A stretch of DNA of 64,000 nt, from positions 152,546 to 216,545 of the forward strand of contig JAYKAV010002919.1 of the NCBI GenBank assembly GCA_035582835.1, written 5' to 3'. Within the stretch, counting starts at the first letter, position 1; each line of letters opens with the position of its first letter. Positions 1-60,049 of the stretch are shown one piece after another. The DNA comes from Phoebastria nigripes. Taxonomy: Eukaryota; Chordata; Aves; Procellariiformes; Diomedeidae. The notes beneath the pieces were generated by a model. It was not told where the DNA came from. It made no database searches and saw nothing but the letters and a program-made list of their open reading frames with translations. The position numbers and the translations under genes are program-made.

Positions 1-3000
1 AGTGCCTCTGACTTCCAGGCTGGTTTTATGCTACAAGCACAAGAACAACTGTCTCACTGCAGTCTGCTGCTGCTCTCTGCTGCTTTCCATTGCGGTTAGA
101 GAGGACAGAGGAGATCTGGAAATGGCCACGTAAAGAAAATAAATGTTTGTTTTCAAGGAAAAGCAGAATGCTGACACAGAAGAATACTAAAATTATTAGA
201 TTTGCCATGCTGCGGAATCTCACAGGAGTATCGGTGACTGGTAGGGAAAAAATGCTGTACCCCACTGATTGCCTGGAACACGGTTATCATGATAATTTGC
301 AAGGCCCTCAAAAAGTAAGGAAATAAGTTATTACTTGTTTCCCTCTCTAATTCCCACTGCAAAGGAAGTTATCTAACACAAGTCATTTTCTATCTTTTCA
401 CTACCACAGACATCATATAATGAAGTTTTGAGTCCCGCTACCAAAACTCCATAAAAAGAAGAGGGAGGAAAGAGCGAGCTGACTCCCCTGGCCCTATTCT
501 TGAATATTCCTTTTCCAGGACCTGTATCTAGGAGGTTTTCCTTGCCTTGGTGGAGGGATGTGCGAGCTCAATTTCAGGATTGAATCAGGCCAATGCAGGT
601 GAAAAACGCAGTGCTTAGAATTTACATAGTCCTCTTTACACGGCATTTCTTTACATACATGCTACATGCTATTTTTATAATAACCCTGACAATATGCCCA
701 TTATAAGTATTTAGTGGAAACGAAAGCAGGTAAATTATGCCAATTGCACTGGGCCGTATCAAGAGTTGAAGGGCCCTACAACCAGCATTAGGACCCAAAA
801 CTAATTTCCTCTAGTCCTGTGCTCAGACCGTTGGATAGAAGGACATGAGGCACAGGAAGGAAGCTGAGGATAGGGTCAGAAAGTCCTACATTTTCATTAT
901 CGCTCCTACTGAGCACCTCTGGGAAATTTTAACCTCATTACTACTAGAATTTGCCCAGCTATGACATAGGAATAGCATGCATTTACCATGTAACAGACTA
1001 AACAGTTAACGTTTGCTAACTACCTGTGCTAAAAGTTATTCAATGTTTTAACTATTAAAAATATTTTGGGATACTGTATTACCAATACTGCACTATATTA
1101 CATGTAATTCAGACATAGTATAAAAAACAGACCNGGAGGAAGCAGAATCTAAATGCCAATCCTTGGTTCACTAAATTCAATTTATCATCTCTGCTTCCTC
1201 CCTGTACCAGTTTCTAGATAGGTATTATACATAACAAAGGANAAGCTCTTCATTTCCTAGAGAAAATGGCACCCGATCATTGCTTTAGTAGCATATTTTC
1301 ACGTCTTTTTTTTTTTTTTATTAAGAGATTAATACGTAACTTTCTATGTTGATAAAATAGCATGTCATGGTGAAATTCACCTTTTTTTCCTTCCCACATC
1401 TTCAGATTGCCAGTGAGCGCAGCAAACTGAATTCCCTTAGGCTTTTGAAAAAAGTAGGTCAACAGTGTCCAGACCTTCTTCTCTGAAATGCATCTCCCAG
1501 GAAAGAATCACCCAAGTGTACCAGCTTGATCAGTACATGTATAGATTAAGATCCCTTAAAACCTGCATTAAAACTTGCAGAAAAAATAGCATGCCTTCCC
1601 ACTGCCCCTTGCAGTCACTTTGCACGGGCTTGAGCAGGCAGAAACACTTTGGACAGACTCTCTGGAGTAAGAGGCAAAGGATTGTTTGTGAACCAAGTAT
1701 CAGGAAATAAATTGATCTTACTTTCAATTCAGTGGGAGCAGAATCTGGCCTTGATCTTTTAAAACTTTTTCTCATAGTAAACTCATCTTGAGCTGAAAAA
1801 AAAGTCCAGTAAACTTGATTTAGGCTGAATTATTAAATGTTTACCTCTTGCTTTAAATTATAAACACATTTTGAAATAAAGCAGATTACAAGCATGTTTT
1901 ATGTATGTTTTAAAGGCTAGATACGACACACAATTACTGAAAAATTACAATATAAACTATACCAGTTGGATTGAGCAAAAATGGCTGTGTAATCGTTAAT
2001 GATGTTACTGTACCCCATCAGACCAGCTTCAGGGGCTGTGTAATTGTTTTTCTGTCAACCTATAAATTCTTGAGTAACAACAAAATTATTGTGATTTTTC
2101 TTACTAAATAATTCATATATCACAAAGCATGTATATAACCAGGCCCATGAATCACTAAGCATGTAACAATCATATCTAATGGTATTTCTTCTTGTAAGAA
2201 TAAAAATAGGTTTGACTTTGCAATATTTTGTAATCTTGTTCAAAAATTTCAAGTGTTCTTTAAAAGTGGTCTATTTTGAAATTTACATTTTAAACTTGAA
2301 AGTTTCCTGGATCAGACTTTTTGTCTGAAGGATTGCTTTTAATCATGTTTTACACTTTTAATTCTACTACAATTATTAATATCACTGAAAGTAATAAATT
2401 GGTTTTATAATGAACTAGAACAGGGCTCATAAACTATGCTTAAAGTGATGCAATTGCTATTAAAATCACTCTAAACCATCTGTATTCTACCTTATCAAGC
2501 AACCAGCAACCATAATGCATCCAAACTGGCTGAATAACAGAGTATTCCATCATTTCAAACCTCAGTGGCTTCCTCTGTATTTTTTTAAATGCTGAACAGA
2601 TACGAGTTTTCTATAAGACAGCCTCGTCACTGAAAACGTTAATAATCTGGATCATTTGTAACTTGAACTCAGACCAAATCATGATCTCTTACAGTCTGCT
2701 GCAGAAAGCTCTCATGCTACACGGACATCATTACTTTCTAAATACGTATCGTAGTGCATTTACTAGAACATTATGATGTATTAGCATAAATAATTAAGGT
2801 TAAACTCCACTCATCTATGAGTAATACATATTTTGTGATACATCAGCCCTCTTTATTTCAGCTGCATTTATTCACTTACTAATTCACAAAGGTCAGTAAT
2901 TGACATTGAGTGTCCCAATCATTAATGCAAGTTTTGATGTTCTATTGCACACATGCTTTATTTAAAAGACTTAAATGCAAACACATAAGGTAATAATACC

Positions 3001-3960
3001 TTATTCTTTTCTAGAAATAATAAAAAAAAAAAAAAAACTTGTAATATATTAGTGACAATTTTTATTCTACATTCCCTTTGCTGTAATGCCGAAGATGCCA
3101 CTTCTTAGGTGTATTTAAACTGAACAATACAGCCCAAGAAAGCGTAACATGACATCTACTTCCATAAATATGTATATTTTGGGATGAAATCAAGACAACT
3201 CCCAGAATTATTAACTTACTTTTCTTTAGTGAACATGATTAAGGAGTTACAGCAAAAGCCAATTTAAATTAAATGGCCAAAGTAAATAATATATGAAGCA
3301 AAATCTCCTTTGTTTCAGGCAAAGTTGGTCTAAACCACAGGCCTAAGGGCATTCAACTATTAAGAAATACACAAGTTTCATTCAATAATAACGTGCATCA
3401 CGGACATCTATAATTATGGTTTGCAAAGAGATTTAGACATCAAGGATCTTTTTACTGCTATTAGATTCTCGAAGGGGACTATTTAGTCAACTCACACTTT
3501 TCTACTTCGTTTTTCTTGCCTATATGAATGATTCCAGTAAATTCCGTTTCATCAGAAATTTTAAATCTGTCCATGACAAAATGCAGTAATACTTCTGAGC
3601 GCGGGAAGAATGAACTCTAGATTCCTGTTCTCCTTTTCCAGAAAGTGTTAGTAATGGAAGGAGTATCAGTAGGTTTGAGAATACTTACAGCTGAAGAGTG
3701 CCAGGCTAAGGCAAGCAACTTCTTAAAACCTGACATTTTTTGCTCATTCTCAGTCCCATTCTAGACATCCTTCCTACCAAATCCATCCTCCTCCATCTGA
3801 ACACCACACCACCCCTTCTATTCCACTGAGGCTGTTTTTGCTAAAGTCTCTCATTTGCTCAGTACATTTGTCAGAGAATGAATGTTTCCTCCGCTCCATT
3901 TTCCTGTAGGAGCTCCAGTTGTTCCCCTTCCCTTCTCCAACTTCTTTAATCCCAGCAGTT

Positions 3961-4018
<58 letters not shown>

Positions 4019-7000
4019 AGTAGCCTTTCTCTCTGTTGATGAGTAATTAACTTGCCTTCCTACTCCACCACTGCAGAGTTGGAGCTGCCTTGCGTAAGTA
4101 AATTAGCTGATACCAGTGTACTTTCCCGTAACAGCTTGGAAAGGACTGACAGTTTCTCTCAAATGATTGACCCAAATTAAGGTGAAGGTCATTGATGTAG
4201 TTATCGTTTTACAGCTTTTCAGTATTCATACTGTTCACTGAGCATAGATGAGCCTGGCAAGCCTAAGCAAGCACACCTGGGAGCACACTTGCATACAAGC
4301 ACAGGTATACCACTTTGTCAGATAGTTCTGTGGTTAAATTTGGGATACTGCTGCTCTACTTTGCAGGAGTCTTGAGAAACACGAGATCTCCTCACGCCTG
4401 CCAATTTCTGCATGCAGAGTAAGCACAAATATGCAAAAACAAGGATGAAAGAAAAACCTAAAAGATTCTACCTAATGCTGCAGTGCACTCAGAATTACAG
4501 GAGGTCAACCACACAAAGCAAGTTGAGGATGGATCTAACTTCTGCTTAAGTCAATGAAAGGTCACTTGGCTCCAGGTTCCTCTGAAGACTGGAGAAAAGC
4601 ACTGGATATCGCTCCAGGGCAAGAAAGGGGATCAAGAAGGGGACACAGCAACTTATTTTTGAGACAATGTGAGAGTACTAATCATAAACAATTGGGAATA
4701 TCAATCCTCATTAGTATCTAAATCTAGTATTAATTTACGTTGGGAAAAAAGTTAAGAACTTCACGTTGAAACTGTGTCCACCTGAAGGTTAGCAAGTAGT
4801 ACATCTTCTAGTAATAAAACGAATGCTATTATATGTAAAAATGGTATTTAAGTACAATAAGCTGCCTAGAACATGTTTGCATTACTAGTCACAAAACTTC
4901 ATTAAAACAAACATAAAGACACCGATGTGTTATCATAATTTGGAGGAGTGGACAATAACAGAAAACAGTATTTCTTGGGGTACTATCATTAGTGCTACAC
5001 AGTCTCTAGTGAAACATTTGTCAAACATACAAAAAGGTATAAAAGTGAAATATAGTAATTAAGACCTGGGTTTTATCGATTGTGTGGCTTAAGTAATTTT
5101 TCACAACAAACACAAGATTTAATAAGTATAAGTAGTTAAAGATCCTGACTTGGCTGTAGTCATTAGCATGTAATTGAACTGGTAAAAAAGATCAGTTAAA
5201 CCTATGTTGATTACCACCTTATCTTTGAAAGGCAATTAAGGACCTCAATCATTGCAACAAGATTTGATTGTGCAGCCTTTATTGGACATTGATCTTTCAG
5301 CAAGGCGCAGTTACATTTTCCATTAATTTACAGTAACACAGTTTAACTCAGATACCTGAGACCATTGACCTAGGTAAGATGTAATGCTAAGCGCTCGTTT
5401 AGGTTAAGATGCCCCCAATAGTCATTACTGTTTAAAAAGACTGCTACAAGAAGTAGCTACCTGATCCTCTGGGTTTAGACTAAGGTTTCATTTATCTGAA
5501 GTAGTTGTTAAGTGAGGTGAAACAAAGCTCTCCTCCTTTTTATGTCATCTCTCACTCATTTAAACATCATTCTTGAATACAGTAGAAAGATAATTAAGGC
5601 AAGACTTACTAGATAAACTACACTTTATTTCAAATGGAAATGGTGCAGATCAAATCCGTAAAAAGTTAGAAGGGTCATTTTGTAGTTCAGTCATCTAGAA
5701 AAAAAATACGTATCAACACCAGTATATGTTGCATACACAACATACACATAGTCAAATACATACAAAAAGGAACCTGACAGTTAAAACAATTACAAATAAG
5801 TTATTCTGGACCAGAGGAATTAACAAAGTTTGGTTCCCTACAAGTTTGTCTTTTGAAGCAACGGGGTTACTAGACAACCCCAAAGGACCTTACAGGCAAG
5901 AGACAGCAGTTAGGTGCTACGTATGCAAATAACGCATCTTTGAACAATTAAACTGCTAGAAGCTCATCTTTAAAGCCCACTTCGGGGACACTCTTTAGTT
6001 CAAGCATTTGGACTTCTCCGCAACAGAAGACGCTGCTCTCCTCATACTCGACTGTCCCTTTAGGAGCCAACAGCTACAAGGCAAGAGATGAGGACTAGAA
6101 AGGTAAAGCAGCAAAGGTTCAGCTGAGAACTAACCGCTGCATGGTCATCCTTGCTTGCCATTCCCATGTCCAGTAGAGCCTGACAGAGATTTTTTAGACA
6201 AGATGGTATGAATCTTCCTGGATTTTCTTGGCCCTCAACACTTCCATCTTGCATTCAGGCCAAAACTTAAGGTAAGTAACAAAAAGAGATACTAAGTAGG
6301 TATTTATAGGAAAAAGAGAACAAAAGCCTGATGAAGTATTTTACCTTTGGTTGAAGACAAGCAAGTAGGTTTATATTCATACTTGAAAATTATTTTTGTC
6401 ATGCTTTAATAACTCAAGCGTTATCCCTTAAAAATAGCATATTTTCCCTCTTAAGTACTGTAACAGGTCACATACAAGCCTTAATAAAATGAATGAATGA
6501 TACTATATTTGCACTCTGCCCTCAGACATCTTCTAGTTCATCCTTTAGCGTGATCAACTTCATAAGAGCAAGAGGTCTATTGATTTTCATGTAATACAAG
6601 AAAATATTACATTTGCTTAATTGTTACACAGTGAGATCATTGAACAAGAAATCAAGTCTCTATTTAATGCTGCAAGCAGCACAGAATTGCAGTAATCAAT
6701 AGGGTAGTTTGTCAAAGATGTTCTCTAAGGAGACTTGCCCATCACTGTATGGCCAAGGAGTCATGTTGCCTGCATTTATTGAAAAACAGGTAAGCAAAGT
6801 CAGCAGTACACATTATCAGAAATCAAACAAGCTGCAGTGAGTGGAGGTGCAACTCCAATGAAGAGCTGTATTTATAGTCTGGTAATTAAAAACCATTTTA
6901 TCAACCTTGCGTTGAGACTAAACCTTTATAGCAAGATATTGACAAGATCCGTGGCAATGAATGAGCAGTATTTGACTTTAAACTTACGAGCTGCAGTTAT

Positions 7001-7864
7001 TTAACTTTATCCAATACAGTGAAAATCAGTTCCAGAAAAATGCTAACAGTCATTTTTATTATTAATGAGGCTTCTTATAATACCGTCTCTTCATCTTTGA
7101 GACCCATTTAACTTGTGTCAAGAATATTCTCCAAAATTAAATAGAACAGTGCAAGCGCTTCTCTGATTAAAGTGTTATTTAGTGTTGCTTTTAGAAAAAC
7201 TACATGTATTGCTTCATTAAGTGGGAAACAGTTCCATTATCTGGAANTAAGTAAAAAAGTATTTAAATGAAATTATACTGTAGTCATAGCTTGATAATCA
7301 TTTATTTAGGAATAGTGATTACTCTCCAAAACCAGTACCTACCCATTTTACATTTATCTTCCTACTTAGAAAAATTGGAATAATCAACATACGTCACCAG
7401 ACGTGGGATCTGGCATAGACAGCATTATTTGCTGGCACTAAAACTAAGCACCAGTAATATATCCTGTACAGGTGTTCCTGTTGTTTGAACTTACTATCCA
7501 ATAATTCCATATTTCCACTATCCAAGTAATTCCCTCAAAGCTTTTTCTTTGCCCAGGTTTCCAACTGAATTTAAGTCNTTCCATCATTGTATGTGCCTGT
7601 TACAGCTGTGCTCAGTTACAGCTGGAGAAATCAGTTATTTTGCATCAAAAAGACGAGGGTAGTATTCTTCTCATTCTCCTGTATTAATTAAAAATATCAG
7701 CAATTTGTAAATTAGCGCAGGGGACTAAATCTTCTAGATTACTTAGGTTTTGTTCCTTACCTATAAAGCAACCAAAAGGGGAAAAAAAAAAAAAGAAGAA
7801 AAAAGGCAAATACCTGGAGTTCAAGAATTGCAAAAAATACAAGCATAAAACATATTTTAGGTAT
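1..7864. other. Intergenic stretch downstream of C15orf61, no gene supported
   Basis: AT-rich sequence with stops in all frames at short intervals. The open frames here are short, lack flanking splice signals and resemble no protein I recognise. Simple A-runs occur at about 3010-3024 and 3962-4017. From human synteny the next gene in this direction should be MAP2K5, but no kinase-like exon was recognised, so it probably starts beyond position 1. One short minus-strand frame at 6060-6254 reads unusually protein-like and is treated as a finding, not as a gene. Confidence 0.6.
3962..4017. repeat. Poly(A) simple repeat
   Basis: A run of 43 A is followed by one G and 12 more A. It may be the tail of an old retroposed sequence on the plus strand, but the preceding 100 bases match no element I recognise, so it is called only as a simple repeat. 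Its length may be unreliable in a draft assembly. Confidence 0.95.
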
Positions 7865-7870
7865 TTTATT
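7865..7870 (-). terminator. Putative poly(A) signal of C15orf61
   Basis: The plus strand reads tttatt, which is AATAAA on the minus strand. It is the first canonical hexamer downstream of the C15orf61 stop and would give a 3' UTR of roughly 620 bases. No transcript evidence is available, so the site is inferred from position and motif. Confidence 0.45.
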
Positions 7871-8338
7871 TAAATATACTTTGAAGAAATGTGATACAGC
7901 CATTTTTCACTTCTTGGGGTAGCATTTTTCCAAAGAGTCTTCCAGGCAATTGTAAATAGTCAGTGCCACGGATTCATTCAAACATGCTTGCAACCATGAC
8001 AATTAATGCATTCTGAAACATCTAGTCAGAGTCTAAACCTAAGCAACTTAATCTTTTCAGAGACATTTTGAAAATGTCTAGCGTATTCACAGTTTCCTTG
8101 CCCACATGCTACAATTCAGTTCTCTAAGTTGGTAGATGCATCTCTTTAAATTATCACAAGTTTGTTCAGCAGTACTAGTCACTGACTTCCATAAATTCTA
8201 ATACCCTTAGAAATATTAATTCTTCTCCCAAGGCTTCTACTTTTTCAACTTTACTGACCTCTGCAAAAATAAATCTCTTATGACCAAAAAGTCCACAAAG
8301 CTTCCCGAAGTCAGCATGTTAAGTAAAAGAATGCACTG

Positions 8339-8384
8339 GGAAAAAAAAACAAAACAAAACAAAAACAAAAACCAAAAAAAACCC
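8339..8384. repeat. (AAAAC)n simple repeat
   Basis: Repeated A4-5C units with a final run of C, lying inside the presumed 3' UTR of C15orf61. Confidence 0.85.
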
Positions 8385-8485
8385 CACCACAGTTGCCTTC
8401 AGTTCTTTTTAGTCAAAGGGAGTAGATATTTGTAGCAGCNGTAACACAGAAACCCACCAAATGACAGGTACTTGAGGGCATGATT

Positions 8486-11304
<2,819 letters not shown>

Positions 11305-11310
11305 TCATTG

Positions 11311-14300
11311 CGGCGAGTGAGAATGTCACAAAAAATCGGGCGGTTACATTTTTAGAAATGGTTTTGTTTATAGCGTGCGTGCTGAGGGGAGCACCCTGTG
11401 TGTTGGTGGCACATCTCACAGCTGCAGNGTCAACCAGGTTAACGTGCGCTCAGGAAAAAATTTATTAAGCTGCTTTGATTTTACTTGGTGAAATTTGACA
11501 GTGATGTCAGGTTAAAAGTAGTTCTTTCAAAGCGTTAGACTCCTTAGAAGAGAAATATTTTAAATTCATAACCAATATTCCATGATAGGATTTTTCTAAA
11601 TAAAAGCTAAGGTTTTGAACCATTGAACGTTCTATTTGAGAGAAAAAAAGACTGTACAGAAGAGTGAACTGAGAAATGGGAACAGATTTTTCCTTTTAAT
11701 AATTGCAAGCAATATCTCAAACTCAGCAATCTTAAACCATTGAGCTATGNAGTATGAATGTGCTAATTAATCAATTACTACCCAACAATGTACCCTGCTT
11801 ATTTACTATAATATGTACTACATGTGTGTAGAAGCAGTAATTATTAATCATCGTCAGTAACAAATTTGACTCAAGTTCACCTTCCTATAATTAATAGAGC
11901 ATATAGTTAGCTTTAATATCTTTCTTTATTAGTGGCAGCAATGACTGAGGATAGAAAAGAAGTTGGAATCTGATACTGTGGCTCACTCTGGTGAAGGGCT
12001 GAACTAATGTATTACACTTTAAGAGTGATACTCTGCTCTTATATTTCATGGTCAAAAGTAAGTATATATTGCCTATAAAATGAACATACCACAATTGCTT
12101 TGATTTTTTAAAGTATTTATTTCGAGATATTTTGCTGTTAACTTTGTGTTGCTCTTATTCTTAAAAGTGCAAGAAGAAGGGAAAAATCCATCAGCCTCTG
12201 GCAGCGTAACCTTGCACTGGTTAAGAGAACGTAGATGCACCTCTACTTGCACAACGTGTACTACAAATGGAATGAAGTAGCATCTGTGTTTACAAATGCA
12301 TAGCAAAACATTTCATACTTCAAAAGTATGCAAGAATCGTGACCAAACATCCTAAAGATGAGGCTGGAAGTGTTATGAAGCATTCTTCCAAATGTCTTCG
12401 GTTAATAATATTTGGTTGTGCAGTTCAGGTCTCTGTATTCATTCGATTCAGGTATAGTCTGATCATTTTTACATCAAAACAGTCTCCTGAAATGCACATC
12501 TTTGCAATGAAGCTAAAAACCATTCTTCAGTCGAGATGATACATTAAATTACATTCATGAAGGTTGGCAGTGATTGTAGTACCTAATCTTTAGTGCCTGA
12601 TTGCTGTAACAAAATCCATAGTCTAAAATGAAATACAGAGGCTCTATATACCATAAGAGGGAGTACCTCAGATCTGTGTGATAGGGGATTTGTTAAATGG
12701 GAAGTGATGTTAGGTAATCACTGTGGAATGTTGAGGACCAGGTTAGTTCTAGAAGTCCAGGGATTCGTTACCTTAACCTAGGCGGAAGGCGGTAAATTCT
12801 CCTGACCTATCCATTTGAATGAGGTATCGGAGATCTTTCAGGAAATGGGTAGGGTGAATACTTTATTTTGGAAGACATCTGGAAGTGGTTGTGCTGATGA
12901 ACTCTGTGCTCAGAGTTGTCATTCTAAATGTGGAAACTTGGGCTGAATGCCCTTTTTCTGCAGGGCTTTAAATCCAAGTATCTAAACAGGGAGACCCAGT
13001 TTCCAGTATGAACTCCAGGTAATGTTCTCTCAGGAGAATGACCTGAAATGGGTAGCATGTGTGCTACAGACAGTATGTCAATTCTTGCAAAAACAAGATC
13101 CATGAAGTCCTGTCAGCTGAATGCACATCTTCATTTGCATCTCTGGCCCATCAGGAGCATGAAACCTTTATGTTAATTGTCTACATCTTCTGCAGTTGAT
13201 GCCAAACCTCACGGCCCCTCATCTCCTTCCACAAGCATTCCTCCACACCTTGCAGCTGGGGAACCAGCTTGGGCTTTTGCTGTCGTTAGCTGCAGAATTC
13301 TTCGGCAATTTCTGATGAGCAGCCACACCTGGGCCGCCTTTTATCTTTCGATTCCCACTTGCTCTGTTTTCTTCCCAGTCTAGATCATGTTCTGAATAGT
13401 GCTAAAATTCAAGCTACAGTTCAAGAACTCTATTATGACTATTAAAAAAAAAAAGTCAGATTATAATTTCATTTTATATCTGCTGTATTGCTAAAAAAAT
13501 ACATTTTTGGCACCAGCAGCATGGGAGTTGAATGTGAGAGACTGTAAAGCAGTTTCAATCCTTCCATCAGAAGTGTTAATAGTAATTAAAAACTTTTTTC
13601 CTCAAAATACATTTCACACTTTGCACATACTGAGAAATCTCTCTCACCATGGGAACTTTCAGATCACTTGTTCCCTGCAAAAACAGGTACAGTTTTCTTT
13701 TGTCAGAACAGAACAAAGACATAAGGAAGTGCAGGTTTCATTTACTCCTAGGACACTGCAGTCTATTAAGTGCCAGTGAACTAATGAGCCTCTCAGACCT
13801 TATGTTGTTCTGGCTTGGATCAAGGCTTAATTTTCCTTAACCCTTAAGAAACTAGCTGACTCCTAGGTTGATACTGCCATGCTCTTCTATGCCTCCTTTT
13901 CCCCCAGGATATTGCTTCTACTGACCAAACTGGGACGTTACATAGCTTGGGTATGAAGCTAGGTGAGAAATCCACACAGAGCTTCTTAGCAGTAAGATAG
14001 GAGGGAGTGCATTATAAATGCAGTGAGGAAAAAGTCAGACCAATATACTGTTCTGCAACCCCTCAAAGTAGAACAGAGAACAAATATGTTGTTGGAAGAA
14101 CTAATAAGCAATTATACTGTGCTTTTTGGCATATTATTTCTTGGCAAGTGAAAGATCATTGTTGTACCTACCACAGCCAAAAATACCTCTGTTTCTTTCA
14201 TTTCTAACCATAAAGAATAAAGTCTTCCAGGAAGTTCATTCATTGGCTAAATTTCACATTAGAAGAATCTGTGTGGGCTCTGGATATCCAAAACCAAGAC

Positions 14301-15295
14301 CATATTGAGATTACATGTAAGAAAGGAACAAAACCAACCAAACAAGAATTAAACAAAAATATTTTTAGATTTTTATTTGAAACAGGGATCAGCATTTATG
14401 CAAACGTTCTTATCTGCAATGAATTACTTCTGTGACCAAAGCAGAAGAGAAAAAGGCTAACACAAAAGATAATGTATGAAGCTAANGGATCAAAGACTCG
14501 GGCGTCAGAAAAACTGGGCACTGATGTGCTGCAACCGCTTGGTCACATTCATGATTTGTCTTAAAAACTGGCTTTGCCTGAGCTTTTTGGGAAGTAATCT
14601 CAAAGATACTTGCCATGCTTGGGACAATAGCATCCATCCAACGGAGAAGATGCACTCTTCTATAGTAAAATTTAGAATGTGTTGTCTGTTGGGCTATTAG
14701 AGATTTGATGGATAAAGATAATTTTACAAATGTAACTGTTGTTTAACATAACAGTACACAGCAATTGTGACAAAAAAAGTCACCAGTATCTGAAATACAG
14801 AATCTATCTGATGGACAGATAGATCCGCAAAAGTCATGGTATACTGGGAATCATAGTACAAGTATAATTCTAATGGTTCTCTTAGAACCTATTGTTGAAC
14901 TAGTGCTATTACTATTATTTTTGATAATTGGAAAGTGAACATAAAACAACTGCTGCAAAAATCTGTAGATAACAAAAGAAATAGCGGAATGATAACAATA
15001 CGGACAATCAGTTCTGAAAAGGAATCTGGGTTGCTGGGCTTACCGATAAGATGGCATTTAAGTGTATTTATTTATAGGCAGAAGAACACTGGACCTTCTT
15101 TCATGTCAGAAGCCTGTATTTTAGAAGGCAATAGGTTTGAAAGGGAATTTAGGGTTACAGGACTCTCTTCGATAGAGTATGCTCTCTTAGTCTGATTTAG
15201 TGACAAAGACAGCATGATCCCTCTATGTATTCTATTAATAAGATTTTAAAAACAGATAGTGTGCTTCAGGAACAACAGTATGAACATCAGGGGAA
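11311..15295. other. Intergenic stretch between IQCH 3' end and C15orf61 promoter
   Basis: About 4 kb of AT-rich DNA. The short open frames on both strands have no splice context or recognisable protein similarity. Nothing else was recognised. Confidence 0.7.
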
Positions 15296-15301
15296 TTTAT
15301 T
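15296..15301 (-). terminator. Putative poly(A) signal of IQCH
   Basis: tttatt on the plus strand is AATAAA on the minus strand, about 200 bases past the IQCH stop codon. The distance is typical for a short 3' UTR. Assignment is by motif and position only. Confidence 0.5.
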
Positions 15302-15503
15302 ATGATCCTCTGCTTTTCAACAGTTTNTTTTTGTGAAACAGGGGATATTCTTCTAAACACCACACTCAGAAATCATGGAAATGTACTGTCTCAGTTAATA
15401 TTACTTCACATGCCGATGCAGAAGGAAAACCAAACCTGTTCTTACAGATGAGAAAGTGCTTCCAGAAGCATAAAGAATAAGGCACTTAAACATTTTCCGT
15501 TAA

Positions 15504-57846
<42,343 letters not shown>

Positions 57847-58593
57847 CTGAAACAAAGGGGCACAACGTTCATTATTGGGAGAAAGGTAGACTCCATTCAG
57901 AACAGCAATCTGATAATTCCTGATTATTTGCTAACAGCTTCCCTAAAAGAGCACCGGAAATAAAAATGAGATCTGTAATTCCCAAATCTTAGTGGTTTTA
58001 CTGCTTTTTCTGTGCTTCAGCATTTCTCTGAAGACAGGTCAGCAACCCAAAGAAATAACTAGTTTTCGGAATTCAATCTGCAGAACATATTGGGGGCAGA
58101 ATTTTGAAAGCGTTGCAGGGGGATTTATACGCGCGACTCACATTAACATCAATGGGAATTGCGCGCTGCTTTAAAAATATATCCCATTAACTTCAGTAAA
58201 TTATAAAACTGAGCTATTAAGTTTAGAAAGCTGATGAAATTGCAATTTCATATGCTGCCTGGATTTTGCATGGCCTGTTCCTATTCTTGTCCTGTCCACA
58301 TAAAAGCTCACGGTAGGATACCATTAATAACTATTGCTGAGCATGCGAGTGTGCAGATTAGCTAGTTAAATACCACAGTGTGAAAATCTGTTTTTCTGCA
58401 TGTAAAACAACTTGGGCTGAAAGACAGTGTATACACAAACACTTAGAGGTGAGAATGTGAAAGTCTTTAATATTTGCTGTTTTGGAAAATTTTAACTACT
58501 CTGCTCTTCTAAAGTATTAATGTTAATAGATGAACTAATGAATTAATGGGCTTTGCAACATCAATAGAATACGCTGCCAAAAAGCACTCCTAG

Positions 58594-58655
58594 ATTTTGA
58601 TCCAGCTCCTGCTGAAATCAGTAGGAAGTCTTTCATTGTCTTTACTGGGCACAGG
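58594..58655. repeat. Probable old dispersed repeat fragment (longer copy)
   Basis: tgatccagctcctgctgaaa followed by tcagtaggaagtctttcattg and tttactgggcacagg resembles a phrase common in sauropsid introns (bases around 'cctgctgaaatcaatgg ... cattgactttaatggg'). Related to the fragments near 33.75 and 52.77 kb. Family not assigned. Confidence 0.4.
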
Positions 58656-60049
58656 AACAAGAGCCCTGAAAGTGCCAGGGACAACTGCTATTACATATGA
58701 ATGAATCAGAAGCAAAGCAAGTATTGGACTAAGGAAACCCTGAGCCTAACGTTATAAAGGAATAAGATATCCCACTCATTCACTTTGTTTTGCCGTACTG
58801 CTTACAGGCAAACAACCCACATTAAAAATCTAAGGGCAGAATCTCAACTGAAGCATTTTAGCAGTACAACATCCAACAATCAGCCCTGTATCTGAAGCCC
58901 CAACAGAGCCTTTATATAATACAGTTCATCACCATGTAAGTTTTTAAAATAACTAAAAGAACAGTTCATTAGAACTGTTAGTCAATACTCTATTGCTTTT
59001 AGGCATTTACTCAGACTTGCAAAACGAGCCTGAAAATTTACCAGCTAGGGTACAAAAAGACTACTCGCCAATGTCAGCTGTAATGCTGAATGGACTACAC
59101 TGTCAAAAATTGACAAGCTCAAGTGAATTTGTTGAATAAAACGCTGAAACACATTTTACTACTCTTAGCACTGCCCTATAAAGAGATATACAAGTCTGCT
59201 TTGGACACAGTAGGGCTCCAGAGACAGATTAACTAATAGCAGACCACAAGCAGCAAGGAAATCCTCTGCTATTCTAAAGAAAAGTAAAGAAAAAGAAAGC
59301 CAATATGGTAGATATCAAAGCTCTTCTGCCAGGCACAGGTAAAGCATCTGATCTAGCTAATAATTTAGTTAAATATTAAACTAGTTTGTATCTTACTCAT
59401 GGTCTCTTTTCCATTTTACAGTAGAACCAATTTTCACGTTCACAAGATTTTAAAGTGATAAAGCATGCCTGTATAATGTGTTGACTTTGTCCCTTTAAGT
59501 TTCTAACTATCATTTTAGAGACAAAAAAAATCTATGTTAAAAAAATGAGAAGAAAAAAAAAAANCACCCCAAAAAACAAACCTGTAGTGTGGAAAAACAA
59601 TATTAGTGCCTAGATAATATATAAAGGCAATTACATTATTATTTTAGGCAACTGTAAATTTCTGGATCTAATATATTTTTGTTAGAAACTTACTAAATGG
59701 CATTTATAAAACAATAATGATACTGAAATATACATGAATCATGTAAAGTATGTCATTCCAGGGAGCCAATGAAGTTGGTCATTGACAAGTAATATTCTTC
59801 ACTGCTTTGCTTAAGAGAGGACTGTCATTCTAAGAAAAACTTTTTAATGTATGCCTTTTGCCTTGTTTGCCAATTAGGGAAAAAAAAAAAAAAAAAGGTT
59901 TAAATAAGGGCTTGCTCTTTTCCAGCACATCTTTCTCTCCATATGAGCCTGAATGAACACTAGCAGAATTAGCTACCTAATTTTGTAGAACACTAAACAC
60001 TTTTGATCGTTTGTGGTGCTCAGCATGCCACAGGATGAGGCTGCTTTAC

